Shown here piece after piece: positions 50,533 to 59,252 of a stretch of DNA of 64,000 nucleotides. Source of the stretch: Pyxidicoccus parkwaysis (lineage in GTDB: Bacteria > Myxococcota > Myxococcia > Myxococcales > Myxococcaceae). The notes beneath the pieces are model-generated. The model ran no database searches, had not been told where the DNA came from, and saw only the letters and a list, made by a program, of their open reading frames with translations. The stretch's first letter is position 1; every line of letters begins with the position of its first letter. The position numbers and the translations under genes are program-made. Location of the stretch: NCBI RefSeq assembly GCF_017301735.1, contig NZ_CP071090.1, positions 11,949,001-12,013,000 of the forward strand. The letters run 5' to 3'.

Positions 50533-50638
50533 GCGTTACGCCCGGGGCACGCCCCCGGGACGCAGCGGATTGACGCTCGTCACCCACAGCACGCGGGTGG
50601 AGGGCTCCAGCCGGTACCTCACCTCATGGCCCGGGGCA
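50533..50638. repeat. 106-bp direct repeat, copy 1 (partner at 52763-52868)
   Basis: About 106 bp match at constant offset 2,230 with only scattered differences. The pair flanks the toxin and its downstream gene exactly. Confidence 0.9.
50536..50638 (-). pseudogene. Duplicated 3' end of a RelE/ParE-like gene
   Basis: The minus strand reads APGHEVRYRLEPSTRVLWV, then TSVNPLRPGGVPRA and stop, almost identical to the end of the small protein encoded at 52766-53056. No start or upstream part is present. It lies downstream of the presumed immunity gene, on the far side of the toxin cassette from the intact copy. Confidence 0.85.
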
Positions 50639-50717
50639 GGCCATCGGGTGATTGAGGCCGCGGTGCCTGCGGGCAATCGCGGCCCGCCCTCACTCGTGCT
50701 CGGGGCTCCGCTTCCGG

Positions 50718-51188
50718 TCAGGCTTCCTCGTCGGGGAGGAGCATGCGCAGCAGCTCGTCGTCGGGGCCGAGCGGGCGCCAGCCGGGCGGAGGGGGATTGG
50801 CGAGGAGCGCATCACCAGCCCGGTCGACGCGTTCCTTGTAGGGGTCTGGGGTGAAGGAATGCCAACCCGCGAGTGCGCGAGCGACCGCGAAGCGGGTCTC
50901 GCGGTCCAGCGCGGTGGGCCAACCGTTGGGGAGGTATTGCCACAGCTCGCGCACGAGCTGTCCGCGCACCAGGCGAGTGAACTTCTTGCTCCGTTCCGCC
51001 TCGGCCACCAGTCCGCTGAACACCTGCACCGCGTTGACGTCGTCCTTGCCAAGCTCTTCGGCCAGCGCCACCAGTGATGCCGTGGGACGAGCTTCCGCGA
51101 AGGCAGTGAGCGAATCGTAACCGTGCTCGCGAGCTCGCTCGTACAGTCGGGTCTTCCAGTCTCCTTGCCAGGAATGCCCGTCGGTCAT
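50718..51188 (-). CDS. Probable immunity protein for the SitA5-like toxin
   Basis: The protein is 156 residues from ATG 51188, which overlaps the toxin stop (ATGA). It is helical and hydrophilic with no signal peptide, so cytoplasmic. It contains DWKTRLYERAREHGYDSLTAFAEARP near the N-terminus and FTRLVRGQLVRELWQYLPNGWP in the middle. No enzymatic motif was recognised. Immunity proteins of myxobacterial Sit systems sit directly downstream of the lipoprotein toxin in this coupled way; that context, not sequence similarity, is the basis for the call. Confidence 0.75.
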   Translation of the reverse strand: MTDGHSWQGDWKTRLYERAREHGYDSLTAFAEARPTASLVALAEELGKDDVNAVQVFSGLVAEAERSKKFTRLVRGQLVRELWQYLPNGWPTALDRETRFAVARALAGWHSFTPDPYKERVDRAGDALLANPPPPGWRPLGPDDELLRMLLPDEEA

Positions 51189-52654
51189 GGCCCCCTCCAA
51201 GGAGAGAAGCTCATCGGGATGTCGTAGGCCTTCATGCGCTGGGCGACAATCTTCAAGACTTCGTTACTCGTCAACACGTCGCCAGTCCTGGCCTCGACTC
51301 TGAGCAACTCATCCATGATCATCCGGTTCCACTCACCGGGCCACGTACGTCCCAGGCGCCAGTTGCCGCCGCCGTGAATCGCCTCGTGGTGCGCCTTCTC
51401 CAGCCGGACGCAGAAGTTGTCGATGTCCAGGTCGCCCGTGAATCCGCGCTGCTGGAACCATGCGCGTCGTTCTCGTGGGAAGACGTGGTGCAGTGGATTC
51501 TCGGACATGCCCGCCCCGGCTCTGCCGGTCTCGTGCATGGCGCGCACTTCGGGACTGTCCCCCAGCGCTTCGCGAACGCCCTCCGGCAGTTCGCCATTCG
51601 ACTGCGCCATCATCACCTGACCGCCGTGAATGCGGACCGCCGCGCTGACGGCGGGAATGGAGATGACGCCCGCCTGCACGAGGCGGCGAATCATCTCTAC
51701 CCACTCGGCGGAGACGACGAGCTGTGAGCCCGCCATGACACCTCCCGAGCCCATGACGAGGCCCGTGCCGAGCATGGCGGGAGCGGCGGGTGGCAGCCGT
51801 GGCAACGATGCTTGCAGTGCCGAGGCCAGGGTGAGCATCTCCACGAACTGCACCGCTGCGAATGTCTTCGCCTGGTTCTCCATGGACCTGCGTGCGCCAT
51901 CACGGATGGCGTCGAACTCGCGAGTCAGTTGCCCCATCAACTCCGGCATGGCGAGCGTCGCGGCCTCGACCTGCCCGGGGTCCGCGGAAGCGAGCGAGGC
52001 CATGGTGGGCGCCATCCGCTGCTGAATCCGGTTCATGTCCACGAACAATGCCTCGATGCTGTAGGCGGGACACTCGCGGAGCACGACGTCCGCGAGTTGG
52101 AGGAAGTCGAGCCATACGGCCAACAACATGGCGCCGAACATGGCCGCCTGAAGCCGAGGGCCTGTCATCTGGAGGATGCCCAGCTCCATGTCCGGCTCAC
52201 CCACCTTCCCCGCGGTAGCGATTAGCGCGGTGGTGCTCCCGAGCGAGCCGCGCAGCCAGGACAGTTGCTTGGAGCCGTAGTCCAGATGGCGGGAGAAGAC
52301 GCCATTGACGCCGGTCAGGCCCCGACGGGTCAGCGGCGTGGGTGGACGGCTGGCCAGCTTCGAGAGTGCGCTGGCGACGTTGTTCGTGGAGCCTTTCACG
52401 CCATCCACGACATCGAGCACCGCGTTGCGTACCCGTACGGCACTCGTGGAAGAGACGCTCGAATCCACCTGCGTCGCGTCATCCCGTGGCCCCGCGCGAC
52501 GCACCCTCCGTTCCTCGCGCGATGGCTACGTCAGGACAGGCTTCGAGTCGCGTGCCGTGTCCGCCAGGCTTCCATGGCGGCCCGGCGCTCGCGGTACCGA
52601 AGCGCAGCCGGTGGCGAGGAGTGCCACGCATATCAACAGGGTCTCAGCGCGCAT
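51185..52654 (-). pseudogene. SitA5-like (TIGR02269/DUF2380) lipoprotein toxin gene interrupted by one in-frame TAG
   Basis: From ATG 52654 (GGGAG six bases upstream) the frame encodes a lipoprotein signal, RAETLLICVALLATGC, then 25 residues, then TAG at codon 43 (52526-52528). The same frame continues open for 446 codons. The body has helical and hydrophobic segments as expected for a polymorphic toxin. A C-terminal His-rich nuclease-like block follows: NPLHHVFPRERRAWFQQRGF, then HHEAIHGGGNWRLG and WPGEWNRM. Myxobacterial SitA toxins are exchanged between cells as outer-membrane lipoproteins. Reinitiation at GTG 52504 would make a product without the lipobox. The gene is probably inactive, unless the stop is read through or is a sequencing error. 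Confidence 0.85.
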
Positions 52655-52762
52655 CGTCCACTCCCGGGCCCACGGAGGCGAAGGTCATCGGACGCAGCGT
52701 ACCTTCGCGTGCGGGCCTCCCAGGCCATCGCCAGCGTGGGGAAGGTGGAGGGAGGTTTTCTG

Positions 52763-52868
52763 GCGCTACGCCCGGGGCACACCTCCCGGACGCAGCGGAT
52801 TGACGCCCGTCACCCACAGCACGCGGGTGGAGGGCTCCAGCCGGTACGTCACCTCGTGGCCCGGGGCG
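52763..52868. repeat. 106-bp direct repeat, copy 2 (partner at 50533-50638)
   Basis: This is the intact copy, lying within the 3' end of the small gene at 52766-53056. See the partner entry for the match. Confidence 0.9.
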
Positions 52869-53056
52869 CGCAGGGAGAACTCCTCCTCCGCCTCCTCCTC
52901 GCTGACCCACTGGCGCAGCCCCAGCGTCGACGCGATGCCCGCGAGCAGCGCCTCCAGCACCGCGCGGTCCCCCGGCGCCAACGCCTGCCACGCGGCACGC
53001 GCCTCCCACGCGGTGGCGATGCGCCACGCCCCACTTCTCCTCTGGCCCACGCTCAC
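52766..53056 (-). CDS. RelE/ParE-like small protein, paralogue 1
   Basis: The protein is 96 residues from GTG 53056, overlapping the stop of paralogue 2 by GTGA. The pattern is a strand, helix AWEARAAWQALAPGDRAVLEALLAGIA, then strands HEVTYRLEPSTRVLWVTGVN. This matches the compact RelE/ParE fold of the two neighbours. No antitoxin-like gene adjoins it. Its last 33 residues are duplicated at 50536-50638. Confidence 0.7.
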   Translation of the reverse strand: MSVGQRRSGAWRIATAWEARAAWQALAPGDRAVLEALLAGIASTLGLRQWVSEEEAEEEFSLRAPGHEVTYRLEPSTRVLWVTGVNPLRPGGVPRA

Positions 53057-53331
53057 GGCGACTCGGGAGTGCGCTGGATGTCCACCAGGAGGAGCGTCCG
53101 CGTCGCGTCGTCCCGCTCGTAGAGGACCACCAGCGAGCCCACGGCGAGGCTCAGCCGGACAGGTTTCTCCGCACCGGGCGTGCTCAGCCTGCCGCACCGC
53201 TCGGCCAGATCATCCACGGCCTTCTGGAGCACCTCGAAGAGCGCGGTGGGCATCAGCCCGATTTGCCTCCACGCCTCGGGCGCGAAGATGACGCGGTAGG
53301 GGCCGGCGGCTCTGGGAAGGATGCGGTGCAT
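53053..53331 (-). CDS. RelE/ParE-like small protein, paralogue 2
   Basis: The protein is 92 residues from ATG 53331. YRVIFAPEAWRQIGLMPTAL and a helix FEVLQKAVDDLAERCGRL are followed by strands RLSLAVGSLVVLYERDD and TRTLLLVDIQRT, the ParE/RelE order. It shares APxAWRQxG with paralogue 3. Its stop overlaps the start of paralogue 1, so they are translationally coupled. Whether it is a ribonuclease-type toxin cannot be judged from the sequence. Confidence 0.72.
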   Translation of the reverse strand: MHRILPRAAGPYRVIFAPEAWRQIGLMPTALFEVLQKAVDDLAERCGRLSTPGAEKPVRLSLAVGSLVVLYERDDATRTLLLVDIQRTPESP

Positions 53332-53546
53332 GACGATGGGGGGGCGGGCTGCGTGGACGCTGATGGACGTCGTCGATGACCCGGGCTGCCGCTTCCCGGC
53401 CACGGGGAGCGACGGATACCGGGATGACTGTCCACCGCTGAACGTCAGAGGGGGAGCGGTAACATCTGCATGGCCATGACAGGCGTATCCGCCTGCCGTT
53501 GATTCCGGGCACTCGCGGCCGTTGGGTCGCCGGGCCGCGCGCCGCG

Positions 53547-53864
53547 CTACCGCTGGCTCACCGGAGGCGGAATGGTGATGAGCCGGAGCGTGACTTCCAT
53601 CAGCCGGATGGCGGCCCGCGCCGGATCCACCTGATAGAGGAGGACGAAGTCCCCCACCGTGAGTGACAGCGCCGTGTCCACTCCGGCAGCGGTGATGAAG
53701 CGCGGGTCTGGCAGCCGTCCTTCGGAGGCCAGCATCGCCAGCGCCGTCAGTCGTTGCTGGAGGTGGACATAGTCCTGGTTGGACAGGTGGCCGAGCTGGC
53801 GCCACGCTGACGGAGCGACCTCGACGGCGTACGCGGGAGCTGAAGCGGGGGTGGGCGATTCCAT
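53547..53864 (-). CDS. RelE/ParE-like small protein, paralogue 3
   Basis: The protein is 105 residues from ATG 53864 with AGGGG six bases upstream. AYAVEVAPSAWRQLGHLSNQ, a helix DYVHLQQRLTALAMLA, then LSLTVGDFVLLYQVDPARA and IRLMEVTLRL. It is collinear with paralogue 2 and is first in the minus-strand cluster. The 215-bp gap to paralogue 2 shows no gene. The 270-bp region to the divergent kinase gene must carry its promoter. Confidence 0.72.
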   Translation of the reverse strand: MESPTPASAPAYAVEVAPSAWRQLGHLSNQDYVHLQQRLTALAMLASEGRLPDPRFITAAGVDTALSLTVGDFVLLYQVDPARAAIRLMEVTLRLITIPPPVSQR

Positions 53865-54134
53865 TCGGACCCCTGCCTAAGCAACCTCCACACCAACCCG
53901 AAGGTGCCGGGAATCAGACGTTTGGCGCGCGCCCCGGGCTGGAGTCTGTAGGAATTCCGGCGCCCTTCCGGGCAGTTTCTGTAAGTTTTTCGCACCCTGT
54001 TGTCGGTGCCGGGCATTTCTACCTCTCGGGGCTGTTGCCCCCTGGACAGGCGGAGGATTTCGCGGGACTTCGCCGCTCCCATCCCGAGGCGCCGGCCCAA
54101 TCATCCCAGCCGCGCGGGCCCGCCCCGCTTCCGC

Positions 54135-57126
54135 ATGCCTCGCATCGCCGACCTCATCGAAAGCCACCGTGAGTTGCTGCTGCGGCGCTTCCTGGACGAG
54201 GCCGGCAAGCTGGAGAGCGCCCGGGGCCTCAAGCCGTCCGACATCCTCAACTCGCTGCCGGACTACCTGGCCACGCTCGCGGCCCTCTCGCGCCAGGGCA
54301 GCGCGGCGGACACGGCGCGGGTGAAGCAGCGGCAGGAGGAGGCCCACCTGGGGAGCCGCCTGCGGCTGGGCTACAACCAGGACGAGGTGACGACGGAGTA
54401 CGTCCTCGTGGGGCGGCTCATCGCCGAGCTCTGGGAGGACCTGCCGCCCGAGGCGCAGCCCGCGCCCGAGGACTCGCAGCGGCTCTTCACCGCGCTCGAC
54501 GCCGCCATGGACCACGCGGTGGCCACCTTCACCGGCTATTCCATGGAGGACCGGCAGCGCGAGAAGCGCACCCTGCGGCAGTTGGAGGCGCTGGCGCCCA
54601 AATCATTGGGGCGCGACGAGCCCGTGGCCCCGCACCTCACGCCCATGGTGCGGCTCATCATGGAGGCCCTGGAGGCGGATGGGGCGGAGCTGTTCCTCGT
54701 CGGCACACCGGGGACGCTGCGGCTCGCCGCCGCCGCCGGCCGCTGCGAGAGCCTCACGGGGTCGGGGCGGGTGGTGCCCCTGGAGGGGGACACCTTTCTT
54801 GCCCGGGTGGCCGCCTCCGAGGAGCCGCTCGTGCTCGCGGGCACGCCGGAGTCCACCACCGCGCTGCGCGAGGGCCTGTGCGGCGGCGGGCTGCCCACGC
54901 TCATGGGGCTGCGGCTGTGGCCGCATGGCGAGCTGATGGGCGTCCTCTACGTCGGCGTCGCCCGCGCCCGGCCGTTCCAGCCACAGGCCAAGCGCTGCCT
55001 GGAGACGCTGGTGGAGTCCCTCTCCGGCATCCTCGACCGGGCCTTCCTCTTCGGGCAGCTCGAGGATGCGCACGCGCGCCTGGGCACCTCCGAGGAGCGC
55101 TACCGGCTGGCCAGCCGCGCCATCACCGACGCCATCTGGGACTGGGATTTGTCCACCGGCACGGTGCTCTGGAACGAGGGCGTGGAGACGCTGCTCGGCT
55201 TCCTCGCGCACGAGGTGACGCCGCACATCGACTGGTGGATGTCCCGCATCCACCCGGATGACCGGGAGCGCGTGGTGCGCGGCATCCACCGGGCCATCGA
55301 CAGTGGCATGGGGCGCTGGCGCAGCGAGTACCGCTTCCTCCACCGGGACGGCCACTACGTGCACGTCACCGACCACGGCGTCATCGCGCGGGACGCGTCG
55401 GGCCGGGGCGTGCGCATGGTGGGGGCCATGCAGGACATCAGCGTGCGCAAGCAGGCGGAGGAGGCCCGTGCGCGGCTGCTCAAGCGGGAGAGCCAGCGCG
55501 CCGAGCAGCTCCGCGGGCTGGCCGCCGCGTCCGTCACCATCAGCGGCACGGCCACGCTGGACGCGCTGCTGCGAGTGATTGCCGAGCAGGCCCGCGAGCT
55601 CATCGGCGCGCACCAGGCCATGACGTCCATGGCGGTGAAGGGACGCGAGGGCCCGTCGCTCCAGGTCGTCTCGCTCTCCGACAAGTACGCCGCGTGGCGC
55701 GCGGACGCGCCGTCGCTGGATGACGGCGGGCTCTACGCGTACGTGGCGAGGACGCTCCGGCCGGTGCGGCTGTCGCAGGCGCAGCTGGAGGCGCACCCGT
55801 ACTGGAAGGGCGCGGGCCCGCCGGGCGGAGGCCGGCCGCCCCTGCGCGGCTGGCTGGCGGCGCCGCTCATCGGCCGCGATGGCGTGCGCCTGGGACTGCT
55901 CCAGCTCTCCGACAAGCACGAGGGAGACTTCACCGAGGAGGACGAGGCCCTCCTCATGCAGCTCGCGCAGCTGGCGAGCGTGGCGATTGAGAACGTGCAG
56001 CTCTACACGGCGCTGAGCCAGAGCGAGGACCGGGTGCGGCTGGCGTTGATGGCGGCCCGGCTGGGCACGTGGGATTTGGACCCGGTGTCGGGCGTGCTGC
56101 GCTGGGACGAGCGCTGCAAGGAGCTCTTCGGCCTGCCTCCGGACGCGGAGGTGACGTGGGACACGTTCCTCGCCCGGCTCCACCCGGAGGACCGCGAGCC
56201 CACGTCGAAGGGCGTCCAGCGCGCGCTCGCGGGCGAGGCGGGCGGGGTCTTCAACCTCGAGTACCGTACCCTGGGCCTTCGGGACGGCGTGGAGCGCTGG
56301 GTGTCCGCGCACGGCCAGGCCTTCCTCGACGAGGAGGGCCGGGCGGTGCGCTTCATCGGCACCGTCATGGACGTCACCGAGCGCAAGCGCCTGGACGCGC
56401 GGCTGCCTCAAGCGCGAGGAGGAACTGCAGCGGCGCGCGGACCTGGAGGAGAAGCTCATCGGCATCGTCAGCCATGACCTGCGCAACCCGCTGAATGCGA
56501 TTGGCTTCTCCACCATGCTGCTCTTGCGCCGCTCGGACCTGGACGAGGCCGCGCGCAAGGGCATCGACCGCATCCGCAATGCCACCGGGCGCGCGGACCG
56601 GATGATTGGAGACCTGCTCGACTTCACCCAGGCGCGGCTCGGCGGGGGCATTCCCATCCACCGCAAGCCGGCGGACCTGAACGAGCTGGTGCGCGTGGTG
56701 GTGGAGGAGGTGCGGCTGGCCAACCCGGGACGGCGCATCGACGTCACCACGGTGGGCAGCGGCGCGGGGGAGTGGGACACGGACCGGCTGGCCCAGGTGG
56801 TGACGAACCTCCTGAGCAATGCGCTGCGCTACGGCGCGGAGGACGCGCCCGTGCGGGTGGAGACGCGCGCGGAGGACGGCGTGCTGGAGTTGAACGTGCA
56901 CAACGCCGGCGAGCCCATCCACCCGGACGTGCTGCCCATCCTCTTCCAGCCCATGAAGCGCGGCACGGGGCGCGAGCAGGCGACGACGCGCGGACTGGGG
57001 CTGGGGCTCTACATCGTGGACCGCATCGTCCATGCCCACGAAGGCACCGTCACCGTGAAGTCTTCCGCGGAGGAGGGAACGACCTTCTCCGTGCGCATTC
57101 CCCGTCACGCGGGGCGTCACGCGTGA
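54135..57126 (+). pseudogene. Multi-sensor histidine kinase split by a one-base frameshift near 56406
   Basis: From ATG 54135, about 757 residues carry an RsbRD-like helical N-terminus (about 1-120, HLGSRLRLGYNQDEVTTEYVLVG), GAF (about 180-300), PAS (about 320-440), GAF (about 460-620) and PAS (about 630-750). The frame then drifts and stops at 56477. The next frame continues the same protein with LKREEELQRRADLEEKLIGI, then VSHDLRNPLNA (phospho-His codon 56473-56475), and an ATPase domain ending at 57126. Removing one C near 56406 (reading CTGCTCAAG instead of CTGCCTCAAG) restores RLLKREEEL. It is either a real inactivation or a sequencing error. Confidence 0.85.
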
Positions 57127-57222
57127 TGCGCTGTGACAATAGTGGCGTGTGTTGCAATTGAGTCAGGCAGGGTCGGTAATGTCTCACTGGCTCGCATGGG
57201 TGCGGGCAAGACGGGAGACACG

Positions 57223-57504
57223 ATGAAGAACCTGCGTTGGCTGTTGTGCACGGTGGCGCTGGCTGTCGTTGGCTGCGGTGCTCCGATGGAGGTCATCGAC
57301 GAGGAGACCACCACCACCGAGAGCACGGGGGCGCCCGAGGGCCAGGTGTCCCAGGCCGCCACGACGTGCACGGAGACCTATGGCGAGTGTCGCGTGGGGC
57401 GGTGCGAGCTGGGCGCGAACGACACGTTCCAGGTTGTCACGACGACGTGTTGTACCGCCGCGGGCGCCTGCACGACCACGCGCCTGCGCCTCTGCGGCTG
57501 CTGA
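57223..57504 (+). CDS. Small cysteine-rich lipoprotein ending CGC
   Basis: The protein is 93 residues. The signal RWLLCTVALAVVGC provides the lipidated Cys. After a Glu/Thr linker the mature domain (about 50-93) has eight Cys in the order C, C, C, CC, C, C-G-C, so it should be disulfide-knotted outside the cytoplasm. The C-terminus LRLCGC matches the ending of the convergent lipoprotein at 57622-58050. No family is recognised. Confidence 0.75.
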   Translation: MKNLRWLLCTVALAVVGCGAPMEVIDEETTTTESTGAPEGQVSQAATTCTETYGECRVGRCELGANDTFQVVTTTCCTAAGACTTTRLRLCGC

Positions 57505-57532
57505 GCCACCCGCCAGCCGTCCGCGGGAGCCG

Positions 57533-57561
57533 CGCCGAGGCCCGATTCCCTGGCCTCGGCG
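57533..57561. terminator. Bidirectional hairpin between convergent lipoprotein genes
   Basis: CGCCGAGGCC (57533-57542) and GGCCTCGGCG (57552-57561) form a perfect 10-bp stem with a 9-base loop, in the 117-bp gap between convergent genes. It is well placed to serve both. Confidence 0.65.
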
Positions 57562-57621
57562 GGGTGCGCTTCACGGCTCACGGAGCATTCGCGCTCCGCA
57601 AGCCGGGCCTGCATCAGGACT

Positions 57622-58050
57622 TCAGCAGCCGCAAGCCATCAGCGAGGACGAGTACTGGTATTCGGTGTGCGTGTAGTTGCCGTACTGGTCGAAGCACACG
57701 CGGTAGCTGTACGTCTCGGCGAAGGTGCCGGGGTTGGGGACGCGGTAGGCGGGCATGCCGTTCTCGCAGTAGAGGATGTTCTCGTCCGGCGTCTCCTTGG
57801 CGGCGGCGTTGGAGCCCTTCGCGTACCAGTCGTCACACGTCCAGGTGTAGCCGCAGCTCCGGTAGTCACAGAACGTGTTGCCGGTGGGGTTGTACTCCGA
57901 CCAGTTGTTGCACGAGCCCAGCTCGGACTCGGACTGGGTGAGCGCCTCGTTCTCCGCCAGCGCCGCTTCCTCGGGCGTCATCTCGCCGCCGCAGGCCGCC
58001 ATCGCCAGGCTCGCGCCCGCCATCACCACTGCACGCAGAAACGTGTTCAT
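57622..58050 (-). CDS. Small cysteine-rich lipoprotein ending CGC
   Basis: The protein is 142 residues from ATG 58050 (AGGAG six bases upstream). The signal is NTFLRAVVMAGASLAMAAC (lipobox MAAC). The mature part has an acidic linker, then aromatic-rich repeats with eight Cys (CNNWSEY, FCDYRSCGYTWTC, YCENG, VCFDQYG, ACGC). It ends LMACGC, as does the convergent protein. It is probably a surface lipoprotein. An AT-rich stretch upstream (about 58106-58160) is unusual for this GC-rich region and probably holds the promoter. Confidence 0.75.
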   Translation of the reverse strand: MNTFLRAVVMAGASLAMAACGGEMTPEEAALAENEALTQSESELGSCNNWSEYNPTGNTFCDYRSCGYTWTCDDWYAKGSNAAAKETPDENILYCENGMPAYRVPNPGTFAETYSYRVCFDQYGNYTHTEYQYSSSLMACGC

Positions 58051-58286
58051 GGGCATCTCCTCTGCCGGAAGGGGTGAGGGTTCAGGAATGGAACCCTTTT
58101 CCGGTGAGGCCGGACCCTAGCTGAATTCCCTTACAATGATTTACCAATTCTTGACATGCATGAATGACGCGAAATGTCGGCAAGGTGCGTCAGGCCTTGT
58201 CCCGAGTTGGTAGGCATTGCGTCATGGCCTGGCGAGCCCGGGCGGGCTTCTCGCTGCAAGAGGCGCGAGGCTTCGCGCCGCGCTGC

Positions 58287-59126
58287 TCAGTCCGAGCCGC
58301 AGCCGAGCCGCTGCCTGCCGATGGCGAGGTCGTCCAGCCACCAGTCGGTGGGCACCGTGAGGCCCTGGTAGAGGATGACGCCGGTCTCCACCACCGTGAA
58401 GTCGGTGGCCTTCTCCCTCACCGGCTGCGTCGCCGTGGGCGGGTCTGAGAAGACGAACTGCTGGGGCCAGTCGAGCTCGACGCCGTCGAGCCAGACGCGG
58501 GGCGTGGCCGCCTCCGGGTGGTCGCCGTTGGCGCCGTCGAAGAGCCACTCGAGGCAGGCCCACGCGTCGAGCACGAGCGGTGTGCTGGAGACCTGCACCC
58601 ACTCCGGGAAGCCCGGTGGCTCGGGGGGATGCCAGATGGACATGTACTTCTGCTGCCAGGTGGCGACCTCGTACCAGTCGAGCGCGTCGAAGGCGCCGCT
58701 CGTGTGGCCCGGCCGCGGATAGCGCGCGCTGAAGAGGCCCGCGTGCGACATGGGACGCTCGGGCGTCGTGTACACCCAGACCCGGCCCCACAGCACCGGG
58801 CCGAAGTGGGCGGGCAAATCGAAGCGGAAGGTCTTCTTCGGCCCGCCCTGCGTGCCCTCCTTTCCTCCGGACAGACTCCTGGCGTGCAGTGCGTAGCGGC
58901 CCCCGTGCGCCCGCGTGTCATCCACGAGCAACTGGCCGCTGAACTCGTCGCGACGCGCCGTCCAGCCGGCCGGCGGCGTGCCTTCCTCGAAGTCCCAGCA
59001 CAGCATGGCTGGCGCGGCGCAGGCGGTGGTGGCGGGGGCCGGGTTTCCGCCGGAGGGCGCATGCGCGCAGGCGGTCGCGAGGGTGAGGAGCAGCAGTGTG
59101 CTCGACGATGCGATTCGGATGTGCAA
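58287..59126 (-). CDS. Lipoprotein with LamG-like jelly-roll domain
   Basis: The protein is 279 residues from TTG 59126, chosen because GAGG lies upstream and a lipoprotein signal follows at once (RIASSSTLLLLTLATAC). An upstream GTG is possible. The mature part (about 45-275) is beta-rich with WDFEEGTPPAGWTARRDEFSG, GRYALHARSLSG, VLWGRVWVYTT, LEWLFDGANGDHPEAATPRVWLDGVELDW and PTDWWLDDLAIGR. These fit a concanavalin/LamG-type fold that may bind sugars. No catalytic residues are evident. Confidence 0.75.
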   Translation of the reverse strand: MHIRIASSSTLLLLTLATACAHAPSGGNPAPATTACAAPAMLCWDFEEGTPPAGWTARRDEFSGQLLVDDTRAHGGRYALHARSLSGGKEGTQGGPKKTFRFDLPAHFGPVLWGRVWVYTTPERPMSHAGLFSARYPRPGHTSGAFDALDWYEVATWQQKYMSIWHPPEPPGFPEWVQVSSTPLVLDAWACLEWLFDGANGDHPEAATPRVWLDGVELDWPQQFVFSDPPTATQPVREKATDFTVVETGVILYQGLTVPTDWWLDDLAIGRQRLGCGSD

Positions 59127-59252
59127 CCGGCCACCTCTTTTGCGTGGGAGTCCTGCCCGGCACTCAAGCACGTGTGGAAGACGCGGGCCCACGGCGCGTG
59201 GGATGGAGGGGCGCTCGTCTCGGAGGATGCGCGCGGGTTGGCGGGCCCTGCT

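Noticed and set aside
52305-53291. Plus-strand frames across the RelE/ParE-like cluster and toxin start
   Set aside because: They are Arg/Pro/Ser-rich shadows; the minus strand carries ribosome sites, stop/start overlaps and paralogous proteins.
58151-58179. Plus-strand promoter with TTGACA at 58151
   Set aside because: There is no -10 match at proper spacing and no plus-strand gene follows for almost 3 kb.
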